Counted from the stretch's first letter, positions 44,394 to 57,899 are shown. The stretch is DNA of 64,000 nucleotides from Pogonophryne albipinna (GCA_028583405.1 CM053256.1:1420424-1484423), one strand, 5' to 3'. The notes: generated by a model from the letters alone, not told the origin. Made by a program: numbers and translations.

Positions 44394-44688
44394 ATTTATT
44401 ATATTACATTATTGCCTCTGAATTTGATTATTATCGGATAGGATAATAACTTAGTAATTAACTACGTCTGAAAGCAGAGTCCAGGGCAAATAATTGCAAG
44501 TCTCTTCAGTGCGCATGTCACAAAACGAGATGCATTGTGGGACATGTCGTTTATGGGAAACCTGCTTATGTAAAGCGGCATGTAATCGTATAATAAACGT
44601 ATTATATTCTTTGCAAGCTCTTGCGGGGCCACATCAAATGAAGTCGCGGGCCGGATTTGGCCCCCGGGCCTTGAGTTTGAGACCCCCG
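44276..44688. mobile_element. hAT MITE with intact termini and 8-bp target duplication, 413 bp
   Basis: The left end CAGGGGTGTCAAACTCAA and the right end, inverted, CGGGGGTCTCAAACTCAA form the terminal inverted repeat. The target duplication ATCTAGTC is perfect (44268-44275 and 44689-44696). CAGGGGTGTCAAACTC with an 8-bp duplication is diagnostic of a hAT group found across vertebrates. The interior has a (TA)n run (about 44357-44388) and CpG-rich ends (GCGGGCCGGATTTGGCCCCC). No transposase. A shorter relative sits at 33961-34172. Confidence 0.9.
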
Positions 44689-44696
44689 ATCTAGTC

Positions 44697-46089
44697 CCAG
44701 TATATTATAGCTGACCACAATTTACAAGGATCCTCAAATGTTTCTCAAATAAATTGTCAGGAATCAATTCATCCACATATGCCATAAAAGAAACTGCAGT
44801 CCAGTAAGAGGCAAGAGGTTTTCAAAGAGCCAGTGGATCCCAAAGGAGCTAATCTTTTTGTCATTATATAATAAGTCTTGACAAAAAGAGGCCATTTGTC
44901 ATGATAATTTCTTCAGTTTGATTGGTTTTGACCGATGTATGCAACATTTATTTGTGCACTTTTGTCTTTTGGTCTTTACTTTTGTCCTCTATGACATAAA
45001 ATCAATCTATATCTTGCTATGTTTCTAGAACCATGCCCTGCAGGTACATAAATGATAAGAGAAAACCGTAAAGGAAAACCCAATACAACCGTTCCCAGAA
45101 TCACATCTAATAGCAGGTCATTTGACTACTGTCTTTTATCTGTGTTTCTTCTGGGTTTGACCTCTCTTGCTAATGTTCAACACATTAGAGTCTGTATTTC
45201 TGCTCCTTTTAAACACAGCATATTTTAATAACACCGATGCTGGGTCAATACGTGTCTTTGTGAGCATGTCTTGATGAGAAGCAAACCCACAGATGTGCTG
45301 AAAATGACACATCAATTGTCAGAGTGAAGCTGGAGCTCCAATGAGTCTACTCTCACATCACAGGCAAAGCAAGTGAATATCAATCCCATAATTGATTTTG
45401 ATAAACTAACATGCATGGTGTGAGGAAGTCCTCTTGCATTGGGAGAAAATGGGGAGTGTGTCCGAGAGGCCACCCCCCAAATCGGCAATGTTAAAAGTGG
45501 AGCTGAAATGGGTTGTGGGATGGAATCAAGAGAAATGAGATACACCAAATTAGAAGAGATTGGCTTGATGGACTTGGATTAGAAGGAAAAGAGGTGTGGA
45601 GGGAGGGGATGACGAGAAAAGGAGGAGAGTGAGGGAGTGAGTGAGTGCATATGTGGAAGATGGGGAGAAATGGAGGGGTGTGGGGGGGGGTCTCGGTACT
45701 TGGCAGTCTCTGGGTATCTCAGGTTCTCTCCGGCCGGGAAAGCGGTCGATATTTAATTGTTATTGCTAGCATGGAACGCACGGAAGCGGGGCCTGTACGA
45801 AAATTTCTCATTTATTTGGTATTCTTGTTTTCTCTCCTTTTCCTCCTTCCACCCGCCGCCCCTCTTTGCGGGGTGAGGTGGAGGAAAGTGAGGGGAGGTA
45901 GGTGTGGAATTGGGGGTGGGGGGGTCTTGTGTGCGCACTGGGGGCAAATGGAGAAAGGGGATGAGATCCTTGGATGAAATCTGAAGGGGGCGGGGGGGGG
46001 GATGTCCCCTTCTCCCAAGTTTAGTTTCTGTCCCTAGACACATCGTATCTAACCCCTCTTTCACCCCCCCCCCCCCACCCCACTCCATC
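44697..46089. other. Non-coding DNA; G-rich towards the right
   Basis: No supported exon. From about 45600 the plus strand is G-rich with G-runs (45682, 45990). C-runs follow at 46066-46076. The frame from the ATG at 45772 (MERTEAGPVRKFLIYLVF) is short, lacks a good donor and is not trusted. Confidence 0.4.
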
Positions 46090-46375
46090 TACCCCCACCT
46101 GTCCAAAATGAAAAAACCGTCATTTTCATGAAACGTCCAAAACCAAATATTATCTACACTCCATTCCCAGAGATCGAATCTTATTTAAGGGCGACGGGAT
46201 TCGCCATCTGTTTTCAAATGTCATTCCTCCATGAACTTTATTTTTACAAAATTATTACTCGATCGATCAGCTTTCTGGCCACCTCCCGTCTACATATATT
46301 TGTGCGGGTCAATTTTGTGTCTCACGTCCACGGGAACAAGTGCACCACATAGTCTGCATCTGATAGAAACTTAAA
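46090..46375. promoter_or_regulatory. Candidate conserved element just upstream of a first-exon candidate
   Basis: Repeat-poor DNA: AAAACCGTCATTTTCATGAA, AGGGCGACGGGATTCGCCAT, TTATTACTCGATCGATCAGC and TCACGTCCACGGGAACAAGT. It lies 150-400 bases before the presumed exon, so it may be promoter-proximal. Confidence 0.4.
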
Positions 46376-46399
46376 TGCAGCGAGGTGGAGATTCAGGCT

Positions 46400-46850
46400 C
46401 AGCACCTTCTCTCTTTTTACCTCCCCCCTCTCTCTCACTCTGCGCTCTCCTCGCGGATCTCTCCTCTCACACCTGCCTCTTCCTCCCTGCTTTCCTTTTT
46501 TGTTTAGATTAACTCCATCCTACCGATTTTGGACAGAAGCCGGAAGCAGGAGGAGTCCCTTTTTTTTCCTGTCAACTTTGTGTTGCTCCGAGGACAACTT
46601 TTCTCTCGCTACAGTCCTGTGCGCTGCTTCCCCTTTCTCCCCTCTCTCTCTCCCCCTCTCCGGGCGGTATACTCACTCACATTGCCACTCATACATCATG
46701 CCAGAGTAACTCTTCACCTGTAGTTTAATGCAGGAGGAAGGATGCACGGTCCGATCTGTTAAACTGCCCAGATTACCATCAGTCCTCCGCGCACATCAAC
46801 AGGATTCCCCGGGAGCTGCTGGTAAAGTCAATGAAGGAGCATCAGTAAAG
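46400..46850 (+). CDS. Candidate first exon of an unidentified plus-strand gene; possible coding start at 46729
   Basis: A CT-rich leader (46400-46500) is followed by sequence with 5' UTR character and a clear splice donor, GTAAAG|GTAAGC, at 46850/46851. An ATG at 46729 (AATGCAGGAGGAAGG) opens 41 codons that run without a stop to the donor in phase 0: MQEEGCTVRSVKLPRLPSVL, then RAHQQDSPGAAGKVNEGASV and K. A tiny upstream frame, ATGCCAGAGTAA (46698), precedes it. The peptide is basic and proline-containing with no domain I know. If the ATG is not used, the exon is 5' UTR. There is no TATA box at a fixed place; the region is CT-rich, as in many developmental promoters. The gene body would lie downstream. 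Transcription is inferred. Confidence 0.4.
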
Positions 46851-49129
46851 GTAAGCATCCTACTTCCTTATTCTGTTACGGACAAGTGGCTTTAATAATT
46901 GGTCAGAAATTAGATTCTCATGAGGGATTTAATGCACTTTGGTGAGAGGGAAACATGCGCACCTCCTGCAGAAATGTGTTTATGTTTACGTTCGCCAAAC
47001 AGCGCGCAGTCTACGTCTCTTTCGAAATGCATCAGCAACAATTCCTAAAAGGTTTAAAGTGAATATTATGTGTTTTATTTCCGATGTTTACAATACTGCG
47101 GCTTTAGGGACCGAGGCTTTCATGATAGAGGTTGATGCGAGGCAGATGTCAGATAAAAAGTGAAAGAGTGGTCAGGGAAGTGGAGTATGAACTTCGGGGG
47201 AGATGATATTCACTTCAAAAAAGTTGTCGGAGTCAAATGGCGTAAAGGTGGACATGCATGCATATGCGCCTGCGCAGTGCCGTTATATATATTTGTAGAT
47301 TTAGTTATGCTATGGATTAATACTGCATGCGTAAAGGTAACCATGCTGCTGCAGACTCACGTAAACACACTCTTGTATACAGACGTACCGTAAATCATAT
47401 TGCTATATCTCTATTTTGTTCAACCACATGATAAATGCATATGTTGCAACTGTATATCCCATATACCGCTTTTACACCCCTAAGCACAACACATATGGTC
47501 AAATTGTACTTGTGGACGCTGTGATAAAAGGGAATTTCACTCGGTTTAAGATCCCAACATCATATTGTTGTGGCCCGGGGTGGTCCGCTCAGTTTTTGTG
47601 ATTATGAAGAGCTCAAAAGAGAGAGCAGTGAGACTGTAATCTTTGATGTCCAACTCGTGTACACACTCTGGAGCCGTTGCTTTGATACAGAATGGGAGAC
47701 TGACTCTGTGAACTCCTACAATGTTTGGTTGAGTTTATATATCTTTGTGAGCTTTATGGTATCTTTTTGATTTCAGTTTCAAAACAAGAACAAGTGGCTC
47801 AAGAGGTCAAGGTCACATGGGCTCTTTCAACACAGTAAGGCCTAGGATACACAAGATCCTAAAGCAGATTGCTGTCTAGATATTTTTCCACAAAGATGTA
47901 CCTCAACATTTAATATTGCCGATATTCACAGTCTTTTGTGAATGTTTTCTTATATTTAACCAAATGATCATGTTTCATTGAAAACACTAATTATTTACTA
48001 CACCGCTAATCATTGTGAATATTATGAAGAGTGTAAACATGCTTCCTTCATGCTTTTGGATCATTTTCCTGACATATAAGGCGTCCAAAACCCCCCTCTG
48101 GATGTTGTCAGCATGACCTTTTCATTGATTTCAAATTCATGTCACACAAGGTCAAAAACATCACTTGTAAAAACTGAGATGGCTCTGGCTGATTTTCTCA
48201 TTTATAGATCAAAATCCATTGTGCAGCGGGAAATTATAGTACTCTAAATGTGCTGGGAAACAATGAATGTCATGTGTCCGTGTAAGCCATGCAGTTACCG
48301 ATGAAAAATGTGACTCGGTGACAATGCCACATTACTGCCGCTGTTTTCAGCTAAATAGGTGCAACACTGTCATTGTGCATAGGATGAACACACACATGAG
48401 CTTCCATCAAAATCTATAATCCAGTATACACTTGATTTTTAATATTCCTAGTTAAACCTAAATATACACATGCGTTATAGCTTTCAATCATTAAAGCAGT
48501 TTTCCCTTTGTTTCTCCAGTATTTTGCAGCTTCAACCATAGCATTTCCTTTCAAACGCCACCGTGATTTATTAAATGCCATCCATATTTCCGTGACAGGA
48601 GAGGCAGCTTTAAAATGTTTGATATCATCCATGAATTATCTACAATGCAGCCTGTTGAGATATGTCCCCATATTTAGATTAGATGCTTTTGTACACTATG
48701 CCAAAAATGACATTACATGCCAAAAGTAGAAGACCTGACCTCGTGTACACCTGAATTGGCTTGTATCTCACAATGACACAGACCAGATGTTGGGCGTTAC
48801 AGGTTTACATTTTCAAATAACACAATTCAGCAATGCATTTCAGAGTTTTTCTTCTTCAAGCAATTGAAATATAGCAAGTTAGCTTTGCTTAAGACCTTGT
48901 AAATCCAAATATCTCCCTTTGTCATGGGGAGAATCTTCCTTTTTGTCGACTGGGGAATGTTTGGATTTTTTGGGATCGGAAAACCTGGACATGTAGTCTT
49001 TAACTCCGGCACCCAACATGGGGAGAGTGACCCTGCCTGACACTTATAAATCCAGAGGAATTTAGACTCCAGAAGTCTCCAGTGGGTCACTGACAGGAAG
49101 AGGATTATTCTCCACAGCAGTCTTTTTTT
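46851..49129. other. Non-coding DNA, presumed intron if the 46.4-46.85 kb exon is real
   Basis: No second exon recognised. CpG-bearing DNA to about 47300, then AT-rich. The minus-strand frame at 48827-49090 has no domain. Confidence 0.4.
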
Positions 49130-49560
49130 TATCTCTGCATGTCCATGCCAATACCCCAGCAGCTTCCCCCTCTTACTGAATGAACTTTTCCTATTGACAC
49201 TGATAATGTGTTAATCAATACGGCAGTTTTGTGCTTATTCTAAACCACATTATATCCGCACCCTGCCTATGAATCGAGGCTCCGTGAGGGCCCACTGCAA
49301 GTAAGCGTCCCTCCATTGATTAGGTATTAGCGTCACCACCTCCAACGCCCAGCCACTTGTTTGCAAACGGCGCTCTATTTCAGAGGTATTCAAACGATCA
49401 CTAAGCACGGGAGCCAATATTTATAGAGGCTTTAACAGGTTCATTATAGTCAGTGGGGATGGCTCCTCCGAGGGATGAAGCACTCATAAAGGGCCCGGCG
49501 GAGTACGTCCGCGTCCACTGAGCGTTTGACAGTACAGTCAATGACTCCAATCATTCCTCA
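49130..49560. promoter_or_regulatory. Candidate conserved non-coding element
   Basis: Repeat-poor, balanced DNA with TGTTAATCAATACGGCAGTT, TATGAATCGAGGCTCCGTGA, TTAGGTATTAGCGTCACCAC, GGCCCGGCGGAGTACGTCCG and CACTGAGCGTTTGACAGTAC. CpG is retained throughout more than 300 bases. No splice pair supports an exon. Confidence 0.45.
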
Positions 49561-50599
49561 TCTGCTTTATGGCCACAGAGACGTTTATAGCTGTTATGGG
49601 GTTAAAATAAAAGCATTAATGGATGCGAAGGCCAGGCACTCTGTTCAGCGTGGTGCTGCGTTTACTCAAGGGTCACTGTGTGCAAAGTCCATAATCCACT
49701 CTGTGACAGTTGGTGCCACCCCAGGGTTTTGCTGTTGCTTCAAGGGAGGCGACTGTAAGAAATGCACTTATTTTATTTACTGTAACATGAAGGAAAGACC
49801 TGCGCACTCTCGATTTCTGAATGTATTCCTCTTGCCAATAGGTTGGGTTTTCTATTTGGTTAGGTGTTTTCTCTTAGCAGGGTTACGGCAAAATTGTTAA
49901 CAGTGACATTTTCTAGCATTTCTAGCATTTCCCATGAAAGAACACATTACACTTTGGAGCACATTTGAATCACGGCACAGATACACTAAGTATTTAACAT
50001 TGTTGTTCACATGCAAGATAGAAAATGTCTGATGTTGAAATCAAATCCAAATACTGTACCTATCCTGCATACATTCACATTGACAAAAAACTAAATTTCT
50101 TATTGAATCATCTATCAATAATACTTTCTGATGTTCAAGGTGTTTGCAGTAGTATTTGCTGGGAAGTAGATCTGTAAAATAAATACATCTTCTCTCTCGT
50201 ATGTTTTTAATTATCTCTATTGTACCACGTCTATCGCCAAACTTCCTGCATTAGTGAGCAGCATCTTGCCATTGACTTACACTCTTATTATTGCACTCAA
50301 TGATGCACACAATTCTCAGTTTACAGTATGAGGACATTCAAATAGTGCTCAAATGTAGCTTATCGTTTGTGTATTTGTCATGCCACACAAGTGTATTTCA
50401 TCTTTTAGTTTACTGGCACAAATGTAAGTTTGTATCCACTCATTTCACTCCTTCCTTTTCCAAATCATCGTTATTCTCTTCAGCGCTCTTGAGCTTCTGT
50501 TTGGATTAGGGCTCTTTCTCAAACTACCTTTTTGTGTTCCCTAATCCCATCTTCCCTTACACCCCCAAAGTGTCTTCTTTTTTAGACAGCATGCCCCCT
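49561..50599. other. Non-coding DNA
   Basis: The 124-codon frame at 49526-49900 lacks a domain and splice context. Nothing else recognised. Confidence 0.4.
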
Positions 50600-50800
50600 G
50601 TTTTGGAGTCGCTGACCCCCCTCGGCTCTCTCCTCTCCCTGCCCCGACTCCCACTTAACCCCATATTTCACAGCTGAACTACGGCTAATTTCCCCCCAGT
50701 CCTCCGAACAGCGCTCTCTCTACTGCCGGAGCACGCTTAATTACCCACAATTAAAGCCAAACGCTAACGAGAAAATTGCTCTGTTATGAAATGACTTCAA
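50600..50800. promoter_or_regulatory. Candidate conserved non-coding element
   Basis: AACTACGGCTAATTTCCCCC, GGAGCACGCTTAATTACCCA and AATTAAAGCCAAACGCTAAC follow a pyrimidine-rich stretch. Several TAATT cores lie within 80 bases. Confidence 0.42.
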
Positions 50801-52789
50801 AAGAACTAGAGTAAGTAGAATGGATTGGAGGAAAAGTTGGGTGTAGCCTCGGGTAGCAGGGAAGCTTCTGTGCTTATTTCCCCCTGTAGCTGTCTCAGTG
50901 GAAAGCAGTAAGCAAAGAGTCCGCCGGCTACACCCAAAGCTGGAGAGACTATTCAACAGCTAAACTCAAGTGTTGGTACTAAGAAGTATCCATTTTAGTA
51001 ATGGGATGACTCATTTGAAGCTTTGTTGTGAGAGTGGAAAATACTTTGGTCTCTATAATCAGTTCAAAACATGTTCAATATATCTTAACTTGCATTTCAT
51101 GTCACCTAAAGAAATATTTTCCATTATGTCTTGTGACTATAGAGAAATAATGGCAGTGACTGTAGCTGGTGTGACCAATGGATTTGGAATAGATCGCCTG
51201 CACTCTGTATGATTGAAATGATGGTTAGTCTCCAAGCTGATGCTTATTACATTCCATGTATTGAAAGTGGCAACCTGCAATCACTGTACATGTCACGGTC
51301 TTTGGAAGTCAAAGACATATCGCACCTGCTGTCGATGTAACGTAATTGCATCCAAGATTAGATGCGGTCTCAACTGACCATATGGAAAACCTGTTTTAGC
51401 AACACAACACATTTTATACAAACTTAGAGTTTAGGCTGTTCAATCCAATTTTAAAGGCTTCTTTCACCTAAACAATCAACGTCAAGAAAACGGTAAATCT
51501 CCTATCTAGCAATGCAAATAGATGTTTTCATTAGCCTAAGTTTTAGAGATATGTAAAATATTTTTTTTACAGTGAAGACTATTAGTAATTCTTGAACCCT
51601 GAGAGCAGGACAGACTAGACAAAGAGTCAAGGGATGCTAATACAAGTTAACAGCATTTAATTACAAAAATAATGCAGTGATGTACAATGAAATTGCAAGC
51701 TGGAGGCGCTCTCCCCATGCGTTCAGGTCAGCCGAGGTCAGGAAAAAGAGGCCGATCCTTCCTGTGGCTCACGGGTAGTCCACTGTAGTCTTCTCTTATT
51801 GGCCGGCGTCGACGGGGGCGGGTCCAATGCAATTCCTGTCTTTTTCTGTTGCTAAATTACATCATTCTGATGTCTGTGGTTATTTAAACATTCCCTAATA
51901 AACGTTATTTCAGCGTCAATAAATGAGTGTTAATCCCAGTGTGTTTAGGGTACAACATCACATGTCATTGTACCTTAAATTCACGGTTTCAAAACGTTAG
52001 CCACATGCTAATGCTAACCGGAAATGAAGAATGTTCAGAATAAAAGTGTTAAGTTAATAGTTAGTGTAAACTTCCGGTTTTTTCAGAATAAAACTGCTTT
52101 AAATTAAAACAACAAATTGCTGTTTGGATTTTAAAAGTCCCATTTTTCATTGTCACCAAAATTGAAACTCCCCTCACTTCCGTTGAATTGGGTCAGAGCA
52201 GAAATAAACCAAAACTACCTGCATGTCTAGGTATCACTATGTAGAAGAAAACACAAAAATGTATTTATTCATGGAGCCTTTTCAAGTCATATTTCTAGGT
52301 TGCTTCACACAAAAACTCATGATTTTAAAAGACTGACAGAAATAAAATGGCTGATTGGTGCCACCAGAACAAACCGTCCTCCATTTAACAAGGTTACGCT
52401 GCAATCGTGAACACATTCTCGTAACATAGCAGCATTATCTCGTGAACCCTCGCTGAAACAGTCTCCTGAGCTGAATTGAGACACCCAGATGTTAGAGAGT
52501 ATCCGGCACAATATACCTGACCACAGACCCTGTCACCAACCCCCCAACCCCCCATCAACCTCTCAACCCAATCCAATCTATAGCCGGCAAAATAAAACAA
52601 ATAAACACTAATTTGGATTATTTACGTCCAGTTCACACCACATGACGCAACATATGAGCGTGAGGGAGGGGGGGGGGGGGGAAGAGCTATGTTGGGTGGA
52701 TAATTGTACCAGTGGTAGTAATAAGTGCAGCGGCTACAGTGATAACAATTAGATTTGATTTCATTTGAGAATGCCTCCACAGCTGCTAC
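50801..52789. other. Non-coding DNA
   Basis: No supported exon. The part at 51970-52300 has several features of old dispersed fish repeat (paired CTTCCGGT and TTCAGAATAAAA words), but I could not delimit an element. A G homopolymer lies at about 52669-52681. Confidence 0.35.
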
Positions 52790-53065
52790 CCACTCACCCC
52801 CTTAACCCCCTTCTTCCCCCTTTCCCCTCCCTCCCCCCTCGCTCCTCTCCCCCTAGATTAAAGTGGGTGTGTTAATTCCGTGGTGTAGCGATCGAACAGC
52901 TCTGGCAACAATGGGAAATGGGCTATTGATCAGAACAGCTCAGATTAAGACTAGGCAGTGGAGCTCTTTCTTGCTCTCTTTCGCTTCCTTTTCTCTCCAT
53001 TTCCCATCTTCTTCTGCCTGTCTGCCTGTCTGTCCTGCTTGTGTCACCCCCCCCCCCAATGCTCC
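52790..53065. promoter_or_regulatory. Candidate conserved element between two pyrimidine tracts
   Basis: C/T-rich DNA at 52790-52855 and 52965-53058 encloses a balanced 100-base core with GTGTTAATTCCGTGGTGTAG, CGATCGAACAGCTCTGGCAA and GGGCTATTGATCAGAACAGC. The core has homeodomain- and E-box-like words (CAGCTC). Confidence 0.38.
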
Positions 53066-53329
53066 CTTTCACACCCACAAAGAAGAAGAAAGACTGTTTG
53101 CATGTAAGAGTCTATGAGGATGTCCTTGTCCCTCCTCTGTTTCCCCTCCTTTGCTCTTCCTGCTTCCCCCTCCTAAAGCATGTGGCTTTGCTCTTAAAAC
53201 CTTGTATTTTAGCTTTATTTTTAGCTGAAAGATGCATAGAGCAGACACATTTATGCAGTAGCCTCAAGCGGAAACACAATGCACAGACTGTGAGCCTTTT
53301 ACCAGTTCACTCTGCTGCAATTTGACATC
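53066..53329. other. Non-coding DNA
   Basis: Pyrimidine-rich to about 53180, then unique DNA. No gene supported. Confidence 0.35.
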
Positions 53330-53520
53330 CGTTCACATGAGATGTTATATCAATCAGTCACAGCGAGGCCCCTGTGTTGTGCCACAATTAAAATCCGCCC
53401 CATCAGAGCGGCTCACATACCAAAATTAGCTGTCATGATCGGGCTGCGGGACAGAACACATTGGATTTGCATTGAATAGACATAAAACATACCAAATGTG
53501 AGGAGACAGCAAATCCATAC
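53330..53520. promoter_or_regulatory. Candidate conserved non-coding element
   Basis: ATCAATCAGTCACAGCGAGG, CACAATTAAAATCCGCCCCA, AAAATTAGCTGTCATGATCG and GGATTTGCATTGAATAGACA. The last word holds ATTTGCAT, an octamer (POU) site. The assignment is by motif content. Confidence 0.4.
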
Positions 53521-53852
53521 AGTGAAAAGTGAGCTAAGAATCCCCTGCTCTACTTATATTAATTAACTCAGTCAATGGGGATGTGATAGGTCAGTTATTC
53601 ATCCTCTTCCAGCGCCTCCCCACTCTGTCACATATACCTCCCAGGTGTCAGAGGCTCCAGCTGCTGAGCATGAATCAGTGGGGAAGAAAAAACTCCCCGC
53701 CGAGGACATCACAACACGCTGGTCTGAGATCAGTGGTTAGGGGTTACTGGCACGTTTCAGTGTGTCTGCCGCTGCTTTTGTCCTCTTGCATTTTAGAGGT
53801 GACAAATGCAACAGACACTGCATACATGTGGAGATACTGTCATGCACCGGCA

Positions 53853-53855
<3 letters not shown>

Positions 53856-53938
<83 letters not shown>
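53856..53938 (+). repeat. (CA)41 microsatellite
   Basis: About 83 bases of uninterrupted CA. Confidence 0.97.
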
Positions 53939-53939
<1 letters not shown>

Positions 53940-54989
53940 AGTGGTCACATCAATATTGCCGTGACCCTCAGGGGACTTGCAGTATTGGCAAAGCTTTCAT
54001 CTGCTGAGTGTGTGAGCGTCTGATACTCACACCACACACTCAAGCTCCACATACAGTAAGAACTAAACAATGCGCACAAATAAATACAACACCCAGTGCA
54101 GATTTGTGCAAGTGTGAATCAAAAATCTGGTAAGGGAGTCAGGAGAAAGTGTTAGCTGCAGGGGTTAACTAGCAGTGAAGGCTGAGATCAGCTGTCAACA
54201 CTAGAGGGCGATAAAGAGGTGCATGTGTGTGTGTGGTGGGGTGTGTGTTTGGCTGTGACCATGGCCATGTCGTACCAAAATTGTTCTATATTTTCAACGA
54301 TTCCAACATTTTCATACACCAATTTTGTTAAATAACTGATAAACACATGGGTTGAGGAAGCGACTGAAGAATAAATTAGCCTTTTTTTAATAAATTATAT
54401 TTAGGTTGCAACTGAGGACACTTTCTTTCATTGATCAACCTGCTGATTATTTTCTACATCAAACATTTGGCACATAAAATGTTGGCAAGTAGTGAAAACT
54501 GCCCAAGGTATCGGCTCTAGATGCTAGTTTTGTCCAACAAACGGCCCTAAACTCAGACAAAATCCGTTTACAATGAAATAAAAATTGATTTCCCCATTTG
54601 CTGGAACCAGTCAATGTTTGGTATTAAAAAGGTTAAATAAATCCATATTTAAAGTAGTTGCTGATTGACTTTCTGATTCATCAATTAGGTGACTAATCTC
54701 TAAATTCCAGTCAACCCATTACCTCCAGTAAAAAATACTTTTACTACAACAATACCAAAGAAACTCCCAAAGCTGCTTTTTACCTCCAACACTGCAGATA
54801 TGACCCTTACCCTCTTTAGCAGTGGGTGCAAGTCCTGTTGTCGCTACAAGAACTTGACCTTATTCCACTGTCAGTCGTTATAAATCAGAGGAACTTCAAC
54901 TAGACGCCGAGCGACAACACCCGTTTTCCTTCCTTCTTCAGTCCTTTCTCCCCATCCTCACCTCCCCTCTCCTCTTTTGATTCCCTTGT
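53939..54989. other. AT-rich non-coding DNA
   Basis: No exon. A CACTAGAGGGCG word near 54200 is typical of fish dispersed repeats, but no element could be bounded. Confidence 0.35.
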
Positions 54990-55120
54990 CATAGACCCCG
55001 GCTCTCTGCACTTGAGTGAGCTCCATAGGTTTACCTAATTGATTATTAAGTTGCTGATTGGGGATCAATTAAATAATTAAAGTTGGTTAAGGGCAGAGTC
55101 GATTTACTGGCACGCGGGAG
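54990..55120. promoter_or_regulatory. Candidate conserved element with dense AATTA cores
   Basis: ACCTAATTGATTATTAAGTT, GGGATCAATTAAATAATTAA and AGAGTCGATTTACTGGCACG lie within 100 bases, directly after a pyrimidine-rich run (54920-54980). Confidence 0.4.
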
Positions 55121-55729
55121 CCGGGGCATGCTCTCCTCTAGTGTGTGTGTGATAATGTGTGTGTGTTGCATAGGTGTGTGTGAGCTCATTTAGTCGGTTG
55201 ATAGAAGTGATGCTAGAGTGGAGATAATGTGTTTCATTGTCATGTGGATTTTGCTGCAGGGATTGAAGGGAAAATGTTGACAACAATACAGAATTTCTTC
55301 GTCTTTTAAAGTCAGACTGACAGGTGGAGCTCGACCTTTTCTGAGTGGTATTTAAGTTTCCTTTATAGTCATTGAAGAAATAGACAATATTGTGGAGGCC
55401 AGGTTGGGTTTTACTCCACATATAAAGAGGAATATTCATATAGGTGATTCCTTTTCTTTTGACTTGAATCCAAATCTATCAGGCACAGTGTGGCTCAGGC
55501 ACCAGCAACTCCTTCCACTTTCTTTCCTTCTTTGGGGAATTGCATTCTGATACAAGTTGAGCAACTTTGTAGGGTCATCTTGGTGGCGACTCCTTGGTGT
55601 CCAGGAGGTGAAACAGAGGGGGGAGATGGAGAGGTTCCCTTTGTGGTAACACACACACACACAGCAGTATACTGCACACACACTCTCTCTCACACACAGC
55701 ACAAACCTCATATATGAGACACAGGAGCG
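55121..55729. other. Non-coding DNA with short GT/CA runs
   Basis: No supported exon. Minus-strand frames here run across CA repeats and have no domain. Confidence 0.4.
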
Positions 55730-55848
55730 GAAACGGGTCGAATCCTACTTCAAATTCTCTTTCCTCTCGGCTTGTCGACCGGGGAAAACAAACCGACCCG
55801 AGGCACAGCGAATGGGGATTTACTAATTAACTACTTACACACACACAG

Positions 55849-55942
<94 letters not shown>

Positions 55943-56134
55943 GAGAGAGAGAGAGAGATGCACACCTCCTCCCCCCTCCCCCTCCCCCTCCCACCTCCCT
56001 CCCATGCTCTCCTCCCCGGGTTCAGGTTGGTATAGTGCTGCTTCTCCGGTCGCTGGCTCGCTGTGTGTGGATAGACTGGTCGCACTTCACCGGTGAGAGC
56101 TTTATCATCACTGCCTGAGAATAAAAAACCGGAG
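55730..56134 (+). promoter_or_regulatory. Candidate 5' UTR exon and promoter, ending at a splice donor
   Basis: CpG-bearing DNA (AGCGGAAACGGGTCGAATCC, TCGACCGGGGAAAACAAACC) lies upstream of a long (GA)n array. It is followed by TTCTCCGGTCGCTGGCTCGC, GGATAGACTGGTCGCACTTC and CTGAGAATAAAAAACCGGAG, and then the donor GGAG|GTATGT at 56134/56135. No ATG frame reaches the donor (the ATGs at 55958 and 56003 meet stops), so this would be an untranslated first exon. With the block at 46.4-46.85 kb it would make two alternative plus-strand promoters. The donor is seen; transcription is inferred. Confidence 0.4.
55853..55936 (+). repeat. (GA)42 microsatellite
   Basis: 84 uninterrupted bases of GA, then AAGGAA and a second GA run to about 55958. 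It gives arginine-glutamate frames that are not real proteins. Confidence 0.97.
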
Positions 56135-56467
56135 GTATGTTATCCGCTTTGTATAATTATTGCATATCATATTTATATTTGTTTTATTTGACTTTATTTA
56201 TTTTTTGTCGAGAAAAAAAGTTGTGGTTCTTGCGCACACTTGTGTTTAAGATATCATGCTAGATTTGTGCTGGAGATATTACTGTTTCCTATTTGTAATG
56301 CTTTTGCTATTCAATTGTTTTACCTGCGGAATTGTCAGTTTGAGGATTGCAGTGTAACCTTGCAAAGAAAAGTTGAGCCGTGCGTATTTTACGCAGCCTC
56401 TTTTTGGATTTTACATTTCATCTCCCGTCTTCTTTTTGCAAACTTTACGCAAGTTTTACTCGTTTGC

Positions 56468-57899
<1,432 letters not shown>

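Noticed and set aside
45772..45977. Short membrane-like peptide from the ATG at 45772
   Set aside because: The hydrophobic stretch comes from T/C-rich DNA. The frame runs into G-runs and lacks a donor.
49526..49900. 124-codon cysteine-containing open frame
   Set aside because: Begins in a candidate conserved non-coding segment, has no domain, and no acceptor or donor fits its limits.
51590..51900. Possible solo LTR
   Set aside because: No TG...CA ends, target duplication or primer-binding site could be found.
55772..56035. Arg/Glu-repeat open frame
   Set aside because: Pure translation of a (GA)n microsatellite.
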